Source: Vanrija pseudolonga
Taxonomy: Eukaryota > Basidiomycota > Tremellomycetes > Trichosporonales > Trichosporonaceae
NCBI RefSeq assembly: GCF_020906515.1
Contig: NC_085850.1
Span: forward strand, 2,914,001 to 2,978,000
DNA length: 64,000 nucleotides
Direction: 5' to 3'
Below the pieces are notes generated by a model. It had not been told where the DNA came from and ran no database searches. It was given only the letters and a program-made list of their open reading frames with translations. The first letter of the stretch is position 1. The number at the start of each line of letters is the position of its first letter. Below, piece after piece: positions 46,331 through 57,519 of the stretch. The translations under genes were made by a program, and so were the position numbers.

Positions 46331-46694
46331 CAAGTCAGTGGGGTGGACGCGACGGGGAAACAAGAGCAGACTGACGCATTGTTGAGTGATCTGCGCGTTT
46401 ACGCGTCGCCGCCGGGCTGTGCTGTGCGAGAGCGACGTCGGGTGGGGCTTGCGAAGAGTAGAAGTCCAATGCAGCGAGAGAGAGAGAGCTTGGCAACGGA
46501 CAGGTGGAGATGCCTGCATCTTATAACCTTGCCGCGCCCATCCCGCTGCCGTTGTTGTGCCAAGCCATGAAACAAGGCACCCCATGACGGCAACAAGCGG
46601 CGGCACAACCAACAGAGAGGCATCCATCATTATACATCGTCAATAGGTCGTTACAGTACACCTCGACACTCGTATGCAGAACCAGAACCAGTAG
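46331..46694. other. Intergenic between members 7 and 8
   Basis: 364 bp: promoter of member 7 and 3' flank of member 8. A short (GA)n run sits near 46472-46488. No gene is seen. Confidence 0.45.
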
Positions 46695-48092
46695 CTAGAA
46701 CGGCACGCCGCTGACCCGTGGGCGCGGACGAGCAGACTTGCGCTTCGAGCGGCGCGCGTACGCCTCCGAGCCGGCCGTGTGCCGCTTGGACGGGGACGGC
46801 AGCGGCAGCGGGGGCAGGATGCTGGCCGGGCGCCAGCGCACGCTCTTGCTCGACTTTGTCGATTTGCTGCCTGCCGACTTGCGGCTGCCCGCGCTCCGCT
46901 TGCTGAGGTTACTCAGCCGCTTGAGGCTCAGCCTGGGGAGAGGCGGCTCATCCTGCGCGTCGTGGTACTCGCTCCCGTGGGCCAGCGACGACTTGGCGTC
47001 GTGGTACAGCGAGCGGCTCTCGTCGCTGCTCCCTGCGCCGCCCGCCTCGTCCACGCCCTCCCACTCGCCGTCGTCGTCGTTGTTCTCGTGCTCGTGCGCG
47101 ACAATGTCCACGCCGCCGTACACGCTGTCGAGGCTCATCTTGGCCGCGACGTCGAGCTCGGTCGACAGCTTGCTCTTAAAGTCGACGAGCCCCTTCTCCA
47201 CGTCCGTGTCGTACGACGGCAGCTGGCTGCTGCGGATGTACGCCGGCGGCCCGCGCGGGCTCGGCGACCCATACGACGGCAGCGTCGACATGGACGTGTC
47301 TGCCTCAGCCGCGATGGCGTCGGCCTCGGCGTCGCGCTCCTTCCGGTCGGCATAGCCCGTGTCCTTGGTCTCGAGGACAGCCTGCTCGGGCGTCTTGGTG
47401 ATGCCCAGCGCGGCGCGCGCAGCAGCGAGCTGGTTGCTCGCGGCGACCGGGTCCACACGGCGGGGGTGCGCGACCTTGTGGCGCAGGCGGAGGGCGGTGC
47501 GGCGCGTGAGGGAGAGGTAGGCCGCGAAGAGGGCCTAGGGCGGCGTCAGCGCCAGCCAGAGTCACGAGCCATCGCACGTACATTGCACATGAGGACCAGG
47601 AGTGCGGCCGGCACGATCCAGATGCCGTCGATCTCGACGAGGCTGTCGCAGTCCTTGCGGTGCTTGCCGCAGCCGGCGAGGAACGCGCCCTGGCCGCCAT
47701 AGTGCGCGCCGACGCTCAGCGCGAACAGGAAGCACCCGTACACGGCCACCGCGAGGATCGTGAGCGCCGACACGACGCCGCTGCGCCGCACCAGCGCGAG
47801 CACGCCCACGGCGGGGATCCACAGGCCGAGGAACGACGCGAGCGCGAGCACCGTGTTGGTGCCGAGGGCCGAGGACGAGGCTGGAGGTCAGCGCGGCGGG
47901 GCGGGGGAGGCTCGGCCAGACTCGGACTCACCTCGCGCCGTGTGTGCGCGCGACGCGGCGAGCCCGCCCGTCACGATGTCCATGAGCACGCAGAGCGCGG
48001 TGAGGATGCCCACTGCGATGCTGGCGGCGTCAGCGGCTGTCTCTGTTCGTCATCACGCACCGCTCGCCTAGTGGCTTTGGTGGTCTGGTCAT
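46695..48092 (-). CDS. Four-TM array protein, member 8
   Basis: Four exons on the minus strand (48061-48092, 47932-48020, 47582-47880, 46695-47534) give 419 residues. TM1 (AVGILTALCVLMDIVTGGLA), TM2 (VLALASFLGLWIPAVGVLAL), TM3 (ALTILAVAVYGCFLFALSV), a loop with Cys111 and Cys118, then a Trp at 128 starting TM4 (IVPAALLVLMCN-ALFAAYLSL). The N-I-V-x-R-Y block is missing and C-x3-W is stretched, but the 32-nt first exon (phase 2), the 89-nt TM1 exon (phase 1, same size as in members 4 and 7) and the phase-0 intron inside TM4 mark it as family. The tail is the longest and ends in a Lys/Arg/Ser-rich basic stretch. Function unknown. Confidence 0.68.
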
Positions 48093-48486
48093 GCTGTCGT
48101 GTCGCGTATGGATGGTTCAACAACACCAACACGCCGCCGAGGCCGCATGTTATTGTTATTGTTGTGTATGCTCGCGGACATCGAGCCAATCTCGGCCGCC
48201 AAGCGACAACCGACCGGCACGGCACGGCGGCCCTGCCAGCCGCCAACACCTGTCTGTCGTCGCAAAGCAAGGTCGACTTGTCGCCGAGGCACCGCCACGC
48301 AAGGTGTCGTCGGTTTGTCCCCAGGCACGGGGGGAGTCGACGACAACTACGGCTTTCGGATGCTGTTTGGGACGTTGTTTGGGTATCGTGTTTAGGATCT
48401 GGTGCATACCGCTGCTGGTGCGCAAGATCTGCCGACGAGGGGGGGATGCATACGCTACTGATTGGCGCGTATGATACGTGCTCGTG
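48093..48486. other. Intergenic between members 8 and 9
   Basis: 394 bp, promoter of member 8. No gene is seen. Confidence 0.45.
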
Positions 48487-49327
48487 CTATGCAGCGGCCA
48501 TGGCCTCGCCCTGCCCCTGCCTGCCCAGGGCGGCCGCCGTGCGCTGCGCGTTCATCGCGACCCACGGCTGCGGGTCGGTCGTCGCGCGGCCGCTTGACAC
48601 AAAGTAGGCCGCGACGCCGGCCTGGCGGGCCATGTCAGCGAGTCCTCTGGGCCTCTGTTTCAGTCTGACGCGCGACAACGTACCGCTGCGACACAGGCGA
48701 CAACCGACCCGCACCACTGCACGACGGTACCCCGTCGCCAGTCGGCGCTGCACGCCGTCGCATCGTACGTGGGGTCTGGAGTCGGTCAGTCAGTCAGTCG
48801 TCATGTGCCTTCCTTGCAGTGCCCACTCTTGTGGATGCACCATGCCTCAATGGATGTCTGGGGTCAGTCGCGCCCCTGGGGACACTCACCTTCCCGGCGT
48901 AGCGCATGGCGACATTCCATACCGCCACTCCCAGCGGTAGGAGCAGCGACGCGACGAGCGCAGTCGGCACGCATCCCCAGCGCTGGTGGGTGTCAGTTGT
49001 GCCAGCAACAAGCGACAGACATACCTTCTGTGCGTGGATGAGAGCATAGACCGCGGGAACGGCACACAGGAACCACGCAACACAGAGCGCGATGGACGCG
49101 GCCTTGCCACCCGAGTGCGGGGGATAGTCTGGTATCATCAGCTCGCGCTATCCACCCGACGCACAGATGTTCAGTCCCGTCTCCACTGCGGTCTGGATAC
49201 CCCAGCTTATGCTCAGCCCGAGGAGCACCGAGCCCGCGATGGCGCCGAGCACACCGCGTGCGGTTGGCGGGCCGCTGCGCCACTTGCTGGGCAAGGCAGG
49301 CGCGCTCTCTCGCGCTTGCAGCGGCAT
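48487..49327 (-). CDS. Four-TM array protein, member 9
   Basis: Six exons on the minus strand (49156-49327, 49025-49128, 48890-48982, 48827-48857, 48684-48775, 48487-48621) give 208 residues, the shortest member. The usual first intron is absent, so exon 1 fuses the N-terminus with TM1 (VLGAIAGSVLLGLSISWG). TM2 is SIALCVAWFLCAVPAVYALI, TM3 ends VAVWNVAMRYAGK (block at 115-123), then Cys130, then C142-SAD-W146-RR and TM4 (VVQWCGSVVACVAA-AGVAAYFV). The TM3 exon is 93 nt, as in member 5. The tail is only about 40 residues and lacks the Pro-rich region. The loop exon (31 nt) was found by demanding phase and the C-x3-W-RR signature. Function unknown. Confidence 0.74.
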
Positions 49328-49484
49328 GGTGAGGGATGTGAGTTGAGCGTCAGCGGCGATGCATACAACCACCGCCTTTTATCAGTGTGCTTCTCGAGAT
49401 GCAGACACATGACCCGACGTCATGTCGGCTGCGCCGGTTGTACACCGAGATCTCTTCATAGCCTTGCATATGCACGTCCCCCGC

Positions 49485-50639
49485 TTAACACACATGCTCA
49501 ATCTTCTGCCCCGAGCTCTTCTTCGGGCCGAGGTCGCGCGCCACGAGGCGAGTAAACGACTCGATCATGAGCGTGAACAGCGAGCGGGAGAGCGCAGCGT
49601 CCCACCGGCCCTTGGACGCCTCGTCGCGGATAAACGCGTGCTGCGCCTGGACCTCGACGAACTGAGCAGGTGTCAGCGAGCTCGTCCCCCAGTGGCAACG
49701 CCACACAGCTCGCTACTTACCGAGAAAGTCGCTCCTGCATCGTCAAGCGTCTCGCGGATAAGCGTCCGTCCGGCGCGGTCGACGTGCGTGTCCTGCTGGG
49801 TCAGCAGCCTTGATGTCACGCCACCCACCTGCTTGCCGAAGATAAGGACCACCTCACCCTTGCCCGTCAGGTCACCCTTCTTGACCCTGATGAGCGTGTC
49901 GTCCGACTTGCCCTTGCCAAGCGTGGCCGAGTGAACGCTGCGGTGTGAGCTGGAACCTGATCCGACTTGCAGCTCACTCGGTGGCAAAGTAGCAGAATGT
50001 GCTCAGGACGCGGGGGTCGAAGGCCGCCTGGGGTTAGTAGGTGGTCGAATGACGGGGAACCTACGCGGAGAGCCTGTGATGGGGTTAGCAGCCACAGAGA
50101 CCTATGCACCCACCAAGTGGCCGCCGAGACACATGCCGGTCGCGGCGATACGGCCATTGCAGCTGGGGAGGGAAGACAGGAAGTCGATGGAGAGAGTCGC
50201 GTCCTGACGTCAGCTCTCGTGCAAGGTCCCAAGCTAACCTCGTCGTACGCCTCGACAGTCTTCTCAATCTATGCACGTCAGCTTGGCCGCTCCCCGCTCA
50301 GCTCGCCCACCTTGTACTTGTTGCCGCGGTCGGTACCCTCCGTGTCGTAGGGGATAGCTTCGGGTCCCTCGAACTCGTGAAAGCTCGAGGGGAGAGCGAC
50401 GACGTAACCCTCCGAAGCGATGTTTCCAGCGAACCGCTCAACGGGCCCAGTGACCTGGTAGATCTCGGAGAAGACCACACCTGGGGCATTAGCGCCGAGC
50501 GGAGGAAGGGAGACGTACAGCCGGGGAACTTGGCCTCGGGGTAGCCTGGGACGTTGGGCTCGATGATGAAGATCCTGATGGTGCCCGCGCGGCCGTTGGC
50601 CTTGGTTGGGATGTCGTGGTACGAGGTCTTGATAAGCAT
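49485..50639 (-). CDS. Dienelactone hydrolase family protein
   Basis: Nine exons on the minus strand (50519-50639, 50311-50480, 50239-50262, 50114-50203, 50063-50071, 49978-50027, 49829-49937, 49721-49795, 49485-49661) give 274 residues. It is an alpha/beta hydrolase of the DLH type: start MLIKTSYHDIPTKANGRAGT, then VVFSEIYQVTGPVERFAGNI and the nucleophile elbow ATGMCLGGHLALRAAFDPR with Cys in place of Ser. The predicted Asp and His are in the GKGEVVLIFGKQDTHVD and VEVQAQHAFIRDE segments. Family members cleave cyclic lactones or related esters; the substrate here is unknown. A 9-nt exon (50063-50071, encoding ALR) and a 24-nt exon are needed to keep the frame. It sits between members 9 and PAT1. 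Confidence 0.87.
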
Positions 50640-50943
50640 GGTGTGTGGTGGGTTTGTGACAAGAAGATGTGAAGCAGCAGATGGATGTCGATGCCAGTGA
50701 TGCCAGTGACGTACCTCCACTTGCCAACTGCCGCCCAGGCACCGCCGGCTCTGGTCGGTGCCACTTGCCGGGGAAATGGACGCTATCGCCGCGAGTGCCA
50801 CCTGGAGTCGGTCAGTTACCGAGTGCGTCGAGGACAAGCACCTGCCTGGACGCTGCCAAGTCGACCCTCGAGCACCATCAACATCCACAGCTTGCATCAT
50901 CACATCGCACACATCGCATCAGATACCCACACACATACCCACA

Positions 50944-53591
50944 ATGTCAGGCTTCTTCGGCTTTGACACGGCATTACCTGACCGCGGCAAAGCACCCCAG
51001 CAGCCAGGCGGCTTCCAGGGCTTTGCTCAGCCCGGCGACGACTTCACCGGTCTCGGTGGCGCCGGCGCAGGCGAGGAGGAGGACCTGGCCGTCTACCAGT
51101 GGGGTGAGGGTGCCGGTGGCCTCCTCGAGACGGGCGACGACTTCAACGACGAGACGTTCGGCGACGCTGGCGGCTTTGGTGAGCTGGAGCCACAATGTGG
51201 CGCGAGGTCGCGAAGCAACAACGAGCTGACACGTGCAGACGGCGACTTCCAGTTCTCATCACAGCCCCAGCAACAGTCGAGCAAGCCCCGTGTTGCGTCG
51301 ACCAGGTCGCACTTTGGCCCCAAGGCCCATGTCGACCTGTTTGCAGCGACCGAGGATGACTTTTACAGCTCGCGCCCAACGCCCAAGAGTGAGCTCGTCG
51401 GATCCGGAAGGCGACTGACCCCACAGAGTCGAACAAGCCCAGCAAGAAGCAGCAGCAGCGCCAGCCCGAGCCTGAGCCGCTTTGGGCCAAGGCTTCGCCT
51501 GCGAACGCATGGGGTGCTGCTCCCGCTGGCAAGACACATGCCCAGTCCGGATCCATCTCGCGTGCTGCCCCTCCCCCTCAGCAGATCCTGTCGATCGACG
51601 AGATCGAGGCTGAGATGAGCCGCACGAGCATCGACCAGCCGCGCGCTCCCCAGAGCCAGCAGGTCCTTTCGCTCGAGGAGATTGAGAGCCAGCTGGTCGG
51701 TGGCGCCCCTCAGCAGCAGCAGGCCCAACAGCAGCAGCACCACCACCAGCAGCCACCCCAGCACCAGCAGGCATGGCAGCACCCTCAGCAGCACCAGCAG
51801 CCTCCTGCTGGCCCAACACCCCCGCCGCAGGGAGCACAGATCACTCCCCCGCCTGCCGGTCTCCCCGACTCGGGTTACGCCCGTGGCCAGGCCCTTCTTG
51901 ACAGCATGTTCCCCGACCTTGGCTCGGCGGCGCCAGCCCAGCAACAGCAGCACCAGCAGCAGCAGCACTTCCAGGGCCCTCCCCCCGACCAGCGCCAGCC
52001 TTCGCCCGAGGAGCTCGCTCGCATGGAGGCACTGCACCATCGCATCTCGGCCAAGATCGAGGCCATGTCCAAGCACAACAACCTCATGGGCAACTCGGAC
52101 AAGGACTTTATCACCCGTATTCAGCTGTCGCAGCTCGCGTCGTCGGACCCCTACTCGTCCGACTTCTACGCCCAGGTCTACTCGGCGCTCGTGCGCCGCC
52201 GTGAGGCTGCCGATGGCCACGGCCCTGCGCCGACAGTCGTCCAGGTCGCCCCAGGAATGGGCTTTGGTGTGGGCGGTGCCGCCGGCAACCGTTTCGGCAA
52301 GATGGGCACGTCGACGATGCAACGCCTCAACACGCAGGTCAAGAAGCTCGTCTCGACCACGGCCAAGCGCCAGGCGAACATGTCCAATGACGCTCTCCAG
52401 GGCGCCCTCGGCCGTGTCCCCCGCCGCGGAGCTACCCAGGCTGCTCCCCGCCCAGTGCTCGCCGTCCCTCAGGCCCACCGTCCAGAGCACCGTCCGGTCA
52501 ACGTCCTCAACCAGTCGACGGGCATCACCCGCCCTGCGCTTACGCGCAAGCAGGTCATGTTCGCGCTGGAGGAGCTCTACGACGACGTGCTCGAGCTCGA
52601 GCAGATGCGCCGCGACGCCCCGCCCCCGACCGACGTCCCCCGCGTCGAGGCGTGGAACGCTGCTTGCTCTGCCAAGGTCGAGGGCCTGTGGAAGAAGCTC
52701 ATGGTTATGGAGCCCCTGACGATCAGCAACCCCCACCCGTTCATCTCGCTCATCAACCCGCTCAAGGGCCAGCGCCTCTTCCCCCGTCTCCTGCGTCACC
52801 TGCCCCAGCAGCAGGCGCTCACTCTCCTCACGCTTCTCATCGCCACCTACCCCCAGCTCAACGTTGTCGCCCGCGCGCCCCCACCGCCGGTTGCCGACTC
52901 GTCGCTGCTCACCAAGGCCGACAGGCTGGACCGCGCGCAGCGCGAAGCCGAGACCGACTCGTTCCTGCACAACATCATCCCCGGCGTTGACATGCTCATC
53001 AACCAGTGCAACCTTGGCCTCGTCTCGGGTCTCCTTGGCATTGTCGCGCAGCGCATGGAGGTGTGGAAGGTCGCGTCGACGCGTCCCGGTGTGGCACTGT
53101 TCACCGCCTTACTCTCCCGCGCGCAGACCCTCGTCCGTGCGCCGCAGCCCGACCCGAACCATCCCGATCAGCCTGCGCCAGTGGACCCGGCCGAGGTCGA
53201 CCAGTGGAACAAGACGTTTGCCTACCTGCTCCACCTCGTCATGCCCCACCTGCCCGAGCTCTTCCCGTCGTCGCAGGCACAAAAGTTTGCGTTTGGTCCT
53301 GGCGCGTACCTCCTCGGTGGAGACGCTGCCGGCGCGAAGCAGTTCAACGAGAAGGAGGGCATGGAGATGGAGCGCCGCGAGGCCGAGACATGGGCGTTCG
53401 CCGCTGCTCTCGCCGTCAACGCGCCCGAGGGCGAGCAGACCAACCTTGTCGCCGCGCTGCGCGAGAAGATCTTGCATACGGTGCAGGCCGCGCGTGACCC
53501 GCACACGCCACGGGCACGGGCCGAGCTCAAGCTCCGCAACGTGAACATGTTCCTGCACGGCCTTGGCCTCGACGCGTCGATGATTGAGTAA
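50944..53591 (+). CDS. PAT1: PAT1 mRNA decapping activator
   Basis: Exons 50944-51178, 51239-51388 and 51427-53591 encode 849 residues. Pat1 links deadenylation to decapping, bridging Lsm1-7, Dhh1 and Dcp2 in P-bodies. The N-terminus starts MSGFFGFDTALPDR, as Pat1 proteins do, and is acidic. A Gln/Pro-rich region (~240-370, CAG/CAA repeats at about 51700-51985) supplies a low-complexity stretch. The helical C-terminal region includes MSRTSIDQ-type and QVMFALEELYDDVLELEQM segments and the alpha-alpha superhelix (HPFISLINPLKGQRLFPRLL, LLTLLIATYPQLNVV). A 535-codon open frame antisense to it is a codon-bias artefact. Confidence 0.88.
51700..51985 (+). repeat. CAG/CAC triplet-rich region in PAT1
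   Basis: Interrupted CAG, CAC and CCT triplets encode Gln/His/Pro runs. Low-complexity coding sequence that is likely length-variable between strains. Confidence 0.7.
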
Positions 53592-53836
53592 GGGTGTGTC
53601 TGTGTAGTAGTAGTAGTATCAGTCCGAATCTAGTGTCGTATTTTTTAGACACAGCAGCGGCGCGGGAGGCGCGCGCGCGCGCAGAGCGAGAAGATCCAGC
53701 AGATATCCATTGTTATCCATTGATGCACACTAGCATGTGGAGTGAATGGTGGGAGAATGGGAGCAGCGGCGGCTCATGAGTGTTCTACGTGCTAAGGAGG
53801 ATAATATACAGGGCGGCGTGGTGCGTGAGCCGGGTA

Positions 53837-54851
53837 TTAACGGCGGTTGTTGTTGTCGTACTGGGGCGGGCCGTCGGCGAAGGGGTTCTCAGCCTGGTGG
53901 GCGGGGCTGAGGAGGTGGTCGCCCTTCTTTGTGTCGGGGTCGGCGAAGGGGTCAGCCTGGCGGGGTGGCTGCGCGCCGTCGTCGTAGGCGGTATCGTAGC
54001 GCTCGGAGCGGGTGATCTCGACCGAGTTGAAGCCGCGGTTCGCGGCGGGGTTGAGGCCGCGCTCTGCGCCGAACGGCGCGAGGCGGAACGCCTCGTCGGC
54101 ATCAGTGGCGCCGGTCACGAAGCTGCGCGTGTTGGACGTGCGGTCGGCCGCGAAGAGGTAGAACGCGCAGTACGCCGCAAACAACAACACGATCACGCTG
54201 CCGACCCACGCGCCGGCGTTCCACCTGCCCCAGGACGTCTCGCACTCGGCCGCCATGTGCGAGTTGAGCGAGCCGGGGGGGTACGTCTCGCGACAGAGGC
54301 GCAGGAGCTCGTTGATGCCCGCGTACCGGCGCACAATGTTGAACGTGAATGCGGCCACGCCGGAAAAGGCCGCGATGAACGCCAGCAAGCGAAGCTTGAG
54401 GTTCAGGCGCGTGCCCCGCGCGTGGATGAAGACGGCGACGGCGGACAGCGCGGTCGTGTACATGAATGCTGCGGTCAGGCCCGTGAAGACGCGGTACTTG
54501 AGCTGCTCGTTGGCGTTGCGCGAGGTCCAGACTAGAGAGCGGGCGAGCGCGTCAGCGCGAGCTCGCGGGGGTGAAGGGGGGGAAGGCGGCGCCGCATGCA
54601 GCCTCGGGCACGGCATGCCCCCGCCCCTCGGCTACTCACACTTCTTGCTCCGCACCGCCTCAACGGTGAAGACGACGCCAAACGCGCCGCACACGAGCGT
54701 CGCGATGGCCGACACGAGCAGGGTCGTGTTGCTGTAGCACAGTGGTCAGTCACGCGCACGCCGCACGCCACCACACCCCCTCAACCCACCGGTTCATCCA
54801 CGCCGGCGTCTGCTGCGGGCCCATGCTGAAGTTGAACGGTTGTTTCGCCAT
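53837..54851 (-). CDS. Four-TM array protein, member 10
   Basis: Exons on the minus strand 54790-54851 (62 nt), 54640-54731 and 53837-54531 give 282 residues. TM1 is TTLLVSAIATLVCGAFGVVF, TM2 FTGLTAAFMYTTALSAVAVF, TM3 LLAFIAAFSGVAAFTF running into NIVRRYAG (116-123). Cys131 follows, then C148-ETS-W152-GR and TM4 (AGAWVGSVIVLLFAAYCAFYLF). The later introns are lost, so TM2 through tail is one exon; the first exon is 62 nt and phase 2, exactly as in member 1. The tail is charged, with PFADPDTKKGD and PFADGPPQYD repeats. It lies apart from the other right-arm members, beyond DLH and PAT1. Function unknown. Confidence 0.78.
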
Positions 54852-55265
54852 GTTGCTTGCTTGTGCGTGATGGAGGAAGGAGGAGCGGAAGTTGCAACGT
54901 TGACACGACAAAACGGCGCCTGTGGCCGTGGCGTCGCACAACAACACCGCACCGCCTGCCGCCGCAAAGCGGTGATCGCGGGCAGCGCGGGGGCAAAGTC
55001 GCAACCACCACCCCAGGCGACCACCCCAGAGCCCCAGACCGACGCCACCACGCCTGCTGGCGGGGAGCTGAAACGCGGGCGTCCTGAAGCCTGAAGGCAC
55101 CACTGCACCACGCAGAGTGGCTCCGTGGCAGCGTTCTATGGCAATGATAGCATGAGTACAGGTCTACGTATCTAACAACAGGCATCTCAGACTCGTCACG
55201 GCCGCTCGTAACAGGCACTTATGGCCTCCTCAACAATCCCGCTCCTCGCACCTCCTCGCACCCCG

Positions 55266-57519
55266 CTAGTGCCGGTCGGCACTGTCCCAGCCAAGAAACT
55301 CCTCACGAAGACGGAATCCGACACGCTGGAAGTACTCTTCCTCTACGCGTGCGCCAAACGCTGCGCCGAGCGGGTTCACCCCGCTGCGCTGCTGCCAGTG
55401 CTCGTGTTCTGGGCAAACTACACTCGTCAGCCCCAACTCAGTCGGCGGCATGGTCTACTCACGTGCGCCTCGCACAGGGGGGAATCCCTGGCCAAACCTC
55501 ATATCCTCGAGAATGTCGCCAAACTGCGCTTGGTCTGGACGTCAGCTCACGCCACAAACACCCCACTCACGTTGCCCGTCAGATGTGTAGCTGTGCAAGT
55601 TGCCGCACTTGGCGTCCCCTGGCTCGAGCAGCTCGTCTGGCCCAGAGTCTTCCTCGTTGGCAAGGAATGCGTGTCTCAGAGCCGCCGAGGCGGTAAGTCG
55701 CGTCGTCGAGTCAAGACGCAGCAGGCGCGAACACAGGTCAAGTGCCTGGTCGATCGCCGTGATGTGCTCCATCGCCTCTTCTGCCGTCGGGTTGGACTGG
55801 TGCGGAGTATACAGGTGGGGGTTGAGGCGAAGGATGAGCGCCGACAGCGAGTCGGGCGCCGCGTCGACGCTCGGGACATTGGTCATGATTGTTCGGTCTG
55901 TGAGAGTCAGCATCGAGCAAACACACACCACCAGGCATTCTGCGCCACTCACTATGCAGCAACGCACACCGCTCCATCGCGCTGCGCCCAAACAACGCAG
56001 CAATCTCCATCAGCGCCTCTATGTCGTCGGTCGAGTTGAACACTGGGAACTTGTGCGACAGGAGCGACAGCAGAATGACACCAGCCGACCACACATCGAT
56101 CGCCACAGTCTGGTTGGGACACTTGAGGAGCACCTCTGGTGCACGGAAGCCTCGTGTCCCGGCACGGTTCGTCTTGATCGACGGCCGGGCATCCTCCTGC
56201 CGGAAGCCTATCCGTCCCTCGCCGGCTTTGGCGCGTTTTCTGGCATCGTACACGGCCTGCTCGACGGTCGGCGTGTCGTTCGTCTTTGTTCTCGTGCCGT
56301 GCAGCGACGCGCGGGTCGCCGGCTCGTGCTGGCACGTCGGGCGCCGTGGCGGCGTGTATCGCTCCGCCAGACCAAAGTCGACCAGCACGCCGTGTCCGCT
56401 CTCGTAGTCGAACAGAAAGTTGGCCGGCTTGACGTCGCGGTGCACGATACCCCTCGCGTGGATATCCTTGAGCGACCGCATCAAACACGTCATGTACTGC
56501 CGCATCTTGGGCGGGTCCATGTACCGGTAGAAGTAGCGAAAGTCGTCGCACGCGTGGTAGGGCAGCACAATGACAATCTGGTCCTCGTCGCGGAATGCGC
56601 TGATGAGCGGCGAGACATTGCGGCACCCGCGGAGGTTCTCGAGGATATGCAGTTCGTTCTCCACCCGGGCCGGGGACGACGTCACGAGAATCTTCTTGAG
56701 CGCGACGCGGGTCGTAATGGACGCCTTGTCGCCAACCTCGACGTCTGGCTCGCACGTCCAGTACGTGTTGCTGTGCATGTCGTGCAGCGAGTCTTCGGCG
56801 AGGTACACGCTCGAGAAGGTGCCCTCGCCGAGCCGGTCAATGGCGCGGTACCGCGCCTGGTCGTATGCGCCGTTCCACATGCCCTTGATGGCGTACAGCT
56901 CCTGAATATCGCGCTTGATCGACGTGCGCTCCAGCCATGGGCGGTGTTCCATGTCGTACTCGTCCGAGTCGCCCGAGTGGTAGCTTAATGGCTCCTCGTA
57001 GTCGTCCTCGCTCTCCTCTTCGACCTGGAACATCTGGTCGTGGTGCTCGAGCACGCGAGTCATCTGGTCGGGGGCAGGATCGTTGGGTGCGGCTGGCTCA
57101 AAGTCGGCCTCGGCGTCGGCAGGCTCGTTGCTCTCCTCTAGCCAGTCGTCCATGTCGACATTGTCGTCTGCTGGCGTTTCCGTGGCGTTGTCCGAGCCGG
57201 CTTCAGCCGTGGGCTCCACGGCGCCAGGGGCGATGCCAACCTTCTCGTCGTCAATGTAGTAGAACATGCTGCCCGAGTAGTCGCCGCCGTCGTCGTCACC
57301 CTCTTGTGTCTCGTCGCCTTCTGGCCCCGTGGTCGTGGCCATGGTCGAGCGGGAGCGCGACCGAGAATCCCGGCTTCCCTCGATCTCGGCGCGCACCTGT
57401 TCTGAGAAGAGAACCGAGTCGCGCTCGCCCGTCTCGCTTGTCGAAGTGTTGGTCTCGGCTGCTGGGGTGGCAGCGTCGGCGTCTGGGTCTCCCATGAGGA
57501 CGTCGGCGTGCCCCATCAT
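55266..57519 (-). CDS. CDC7: CDC7 (DDK) protein kinase catalytic subunit
   Basis: Exons on the minus strand 55953-57519, 55571-55897, 55463-55534 and 55266-55417 give 705 residues. Cdc7 with Dbf4 phosphorylates the MCM helicase to fire replication origins in the nucleus. The first ~205 residues are an acidic, disordered extension. The kinase domain follows: GEGTFSSVYLAED (P-loop), VALKKI (lysine), IVHRDVKPANFLFD (catalytic loop), VLVDFGLAE (DFG), an insert of about 70 residues, then GTRGFRAPEVLLKCPNQT and AIDVWSAGVILLSLLS. The insert before APE and the KCPNQT box are typical of Cdc7. The start is the first ATG of the frame (57519). The last two exons are supported by phase only. Confidence 0.88.

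Noticed and set aside
51363-52970. 535-codon minus-strand open frame
   Set aside because: Lies wholly antisense to PAT1; Leu/Arg/Gly composition follows from the GC bias of the PAT1 codons.
55600-56988. 462-codon plus-strand open frame
   Set aside because: Antisense to the CDC7 kinase exons, whose catalytic motifs are clear.
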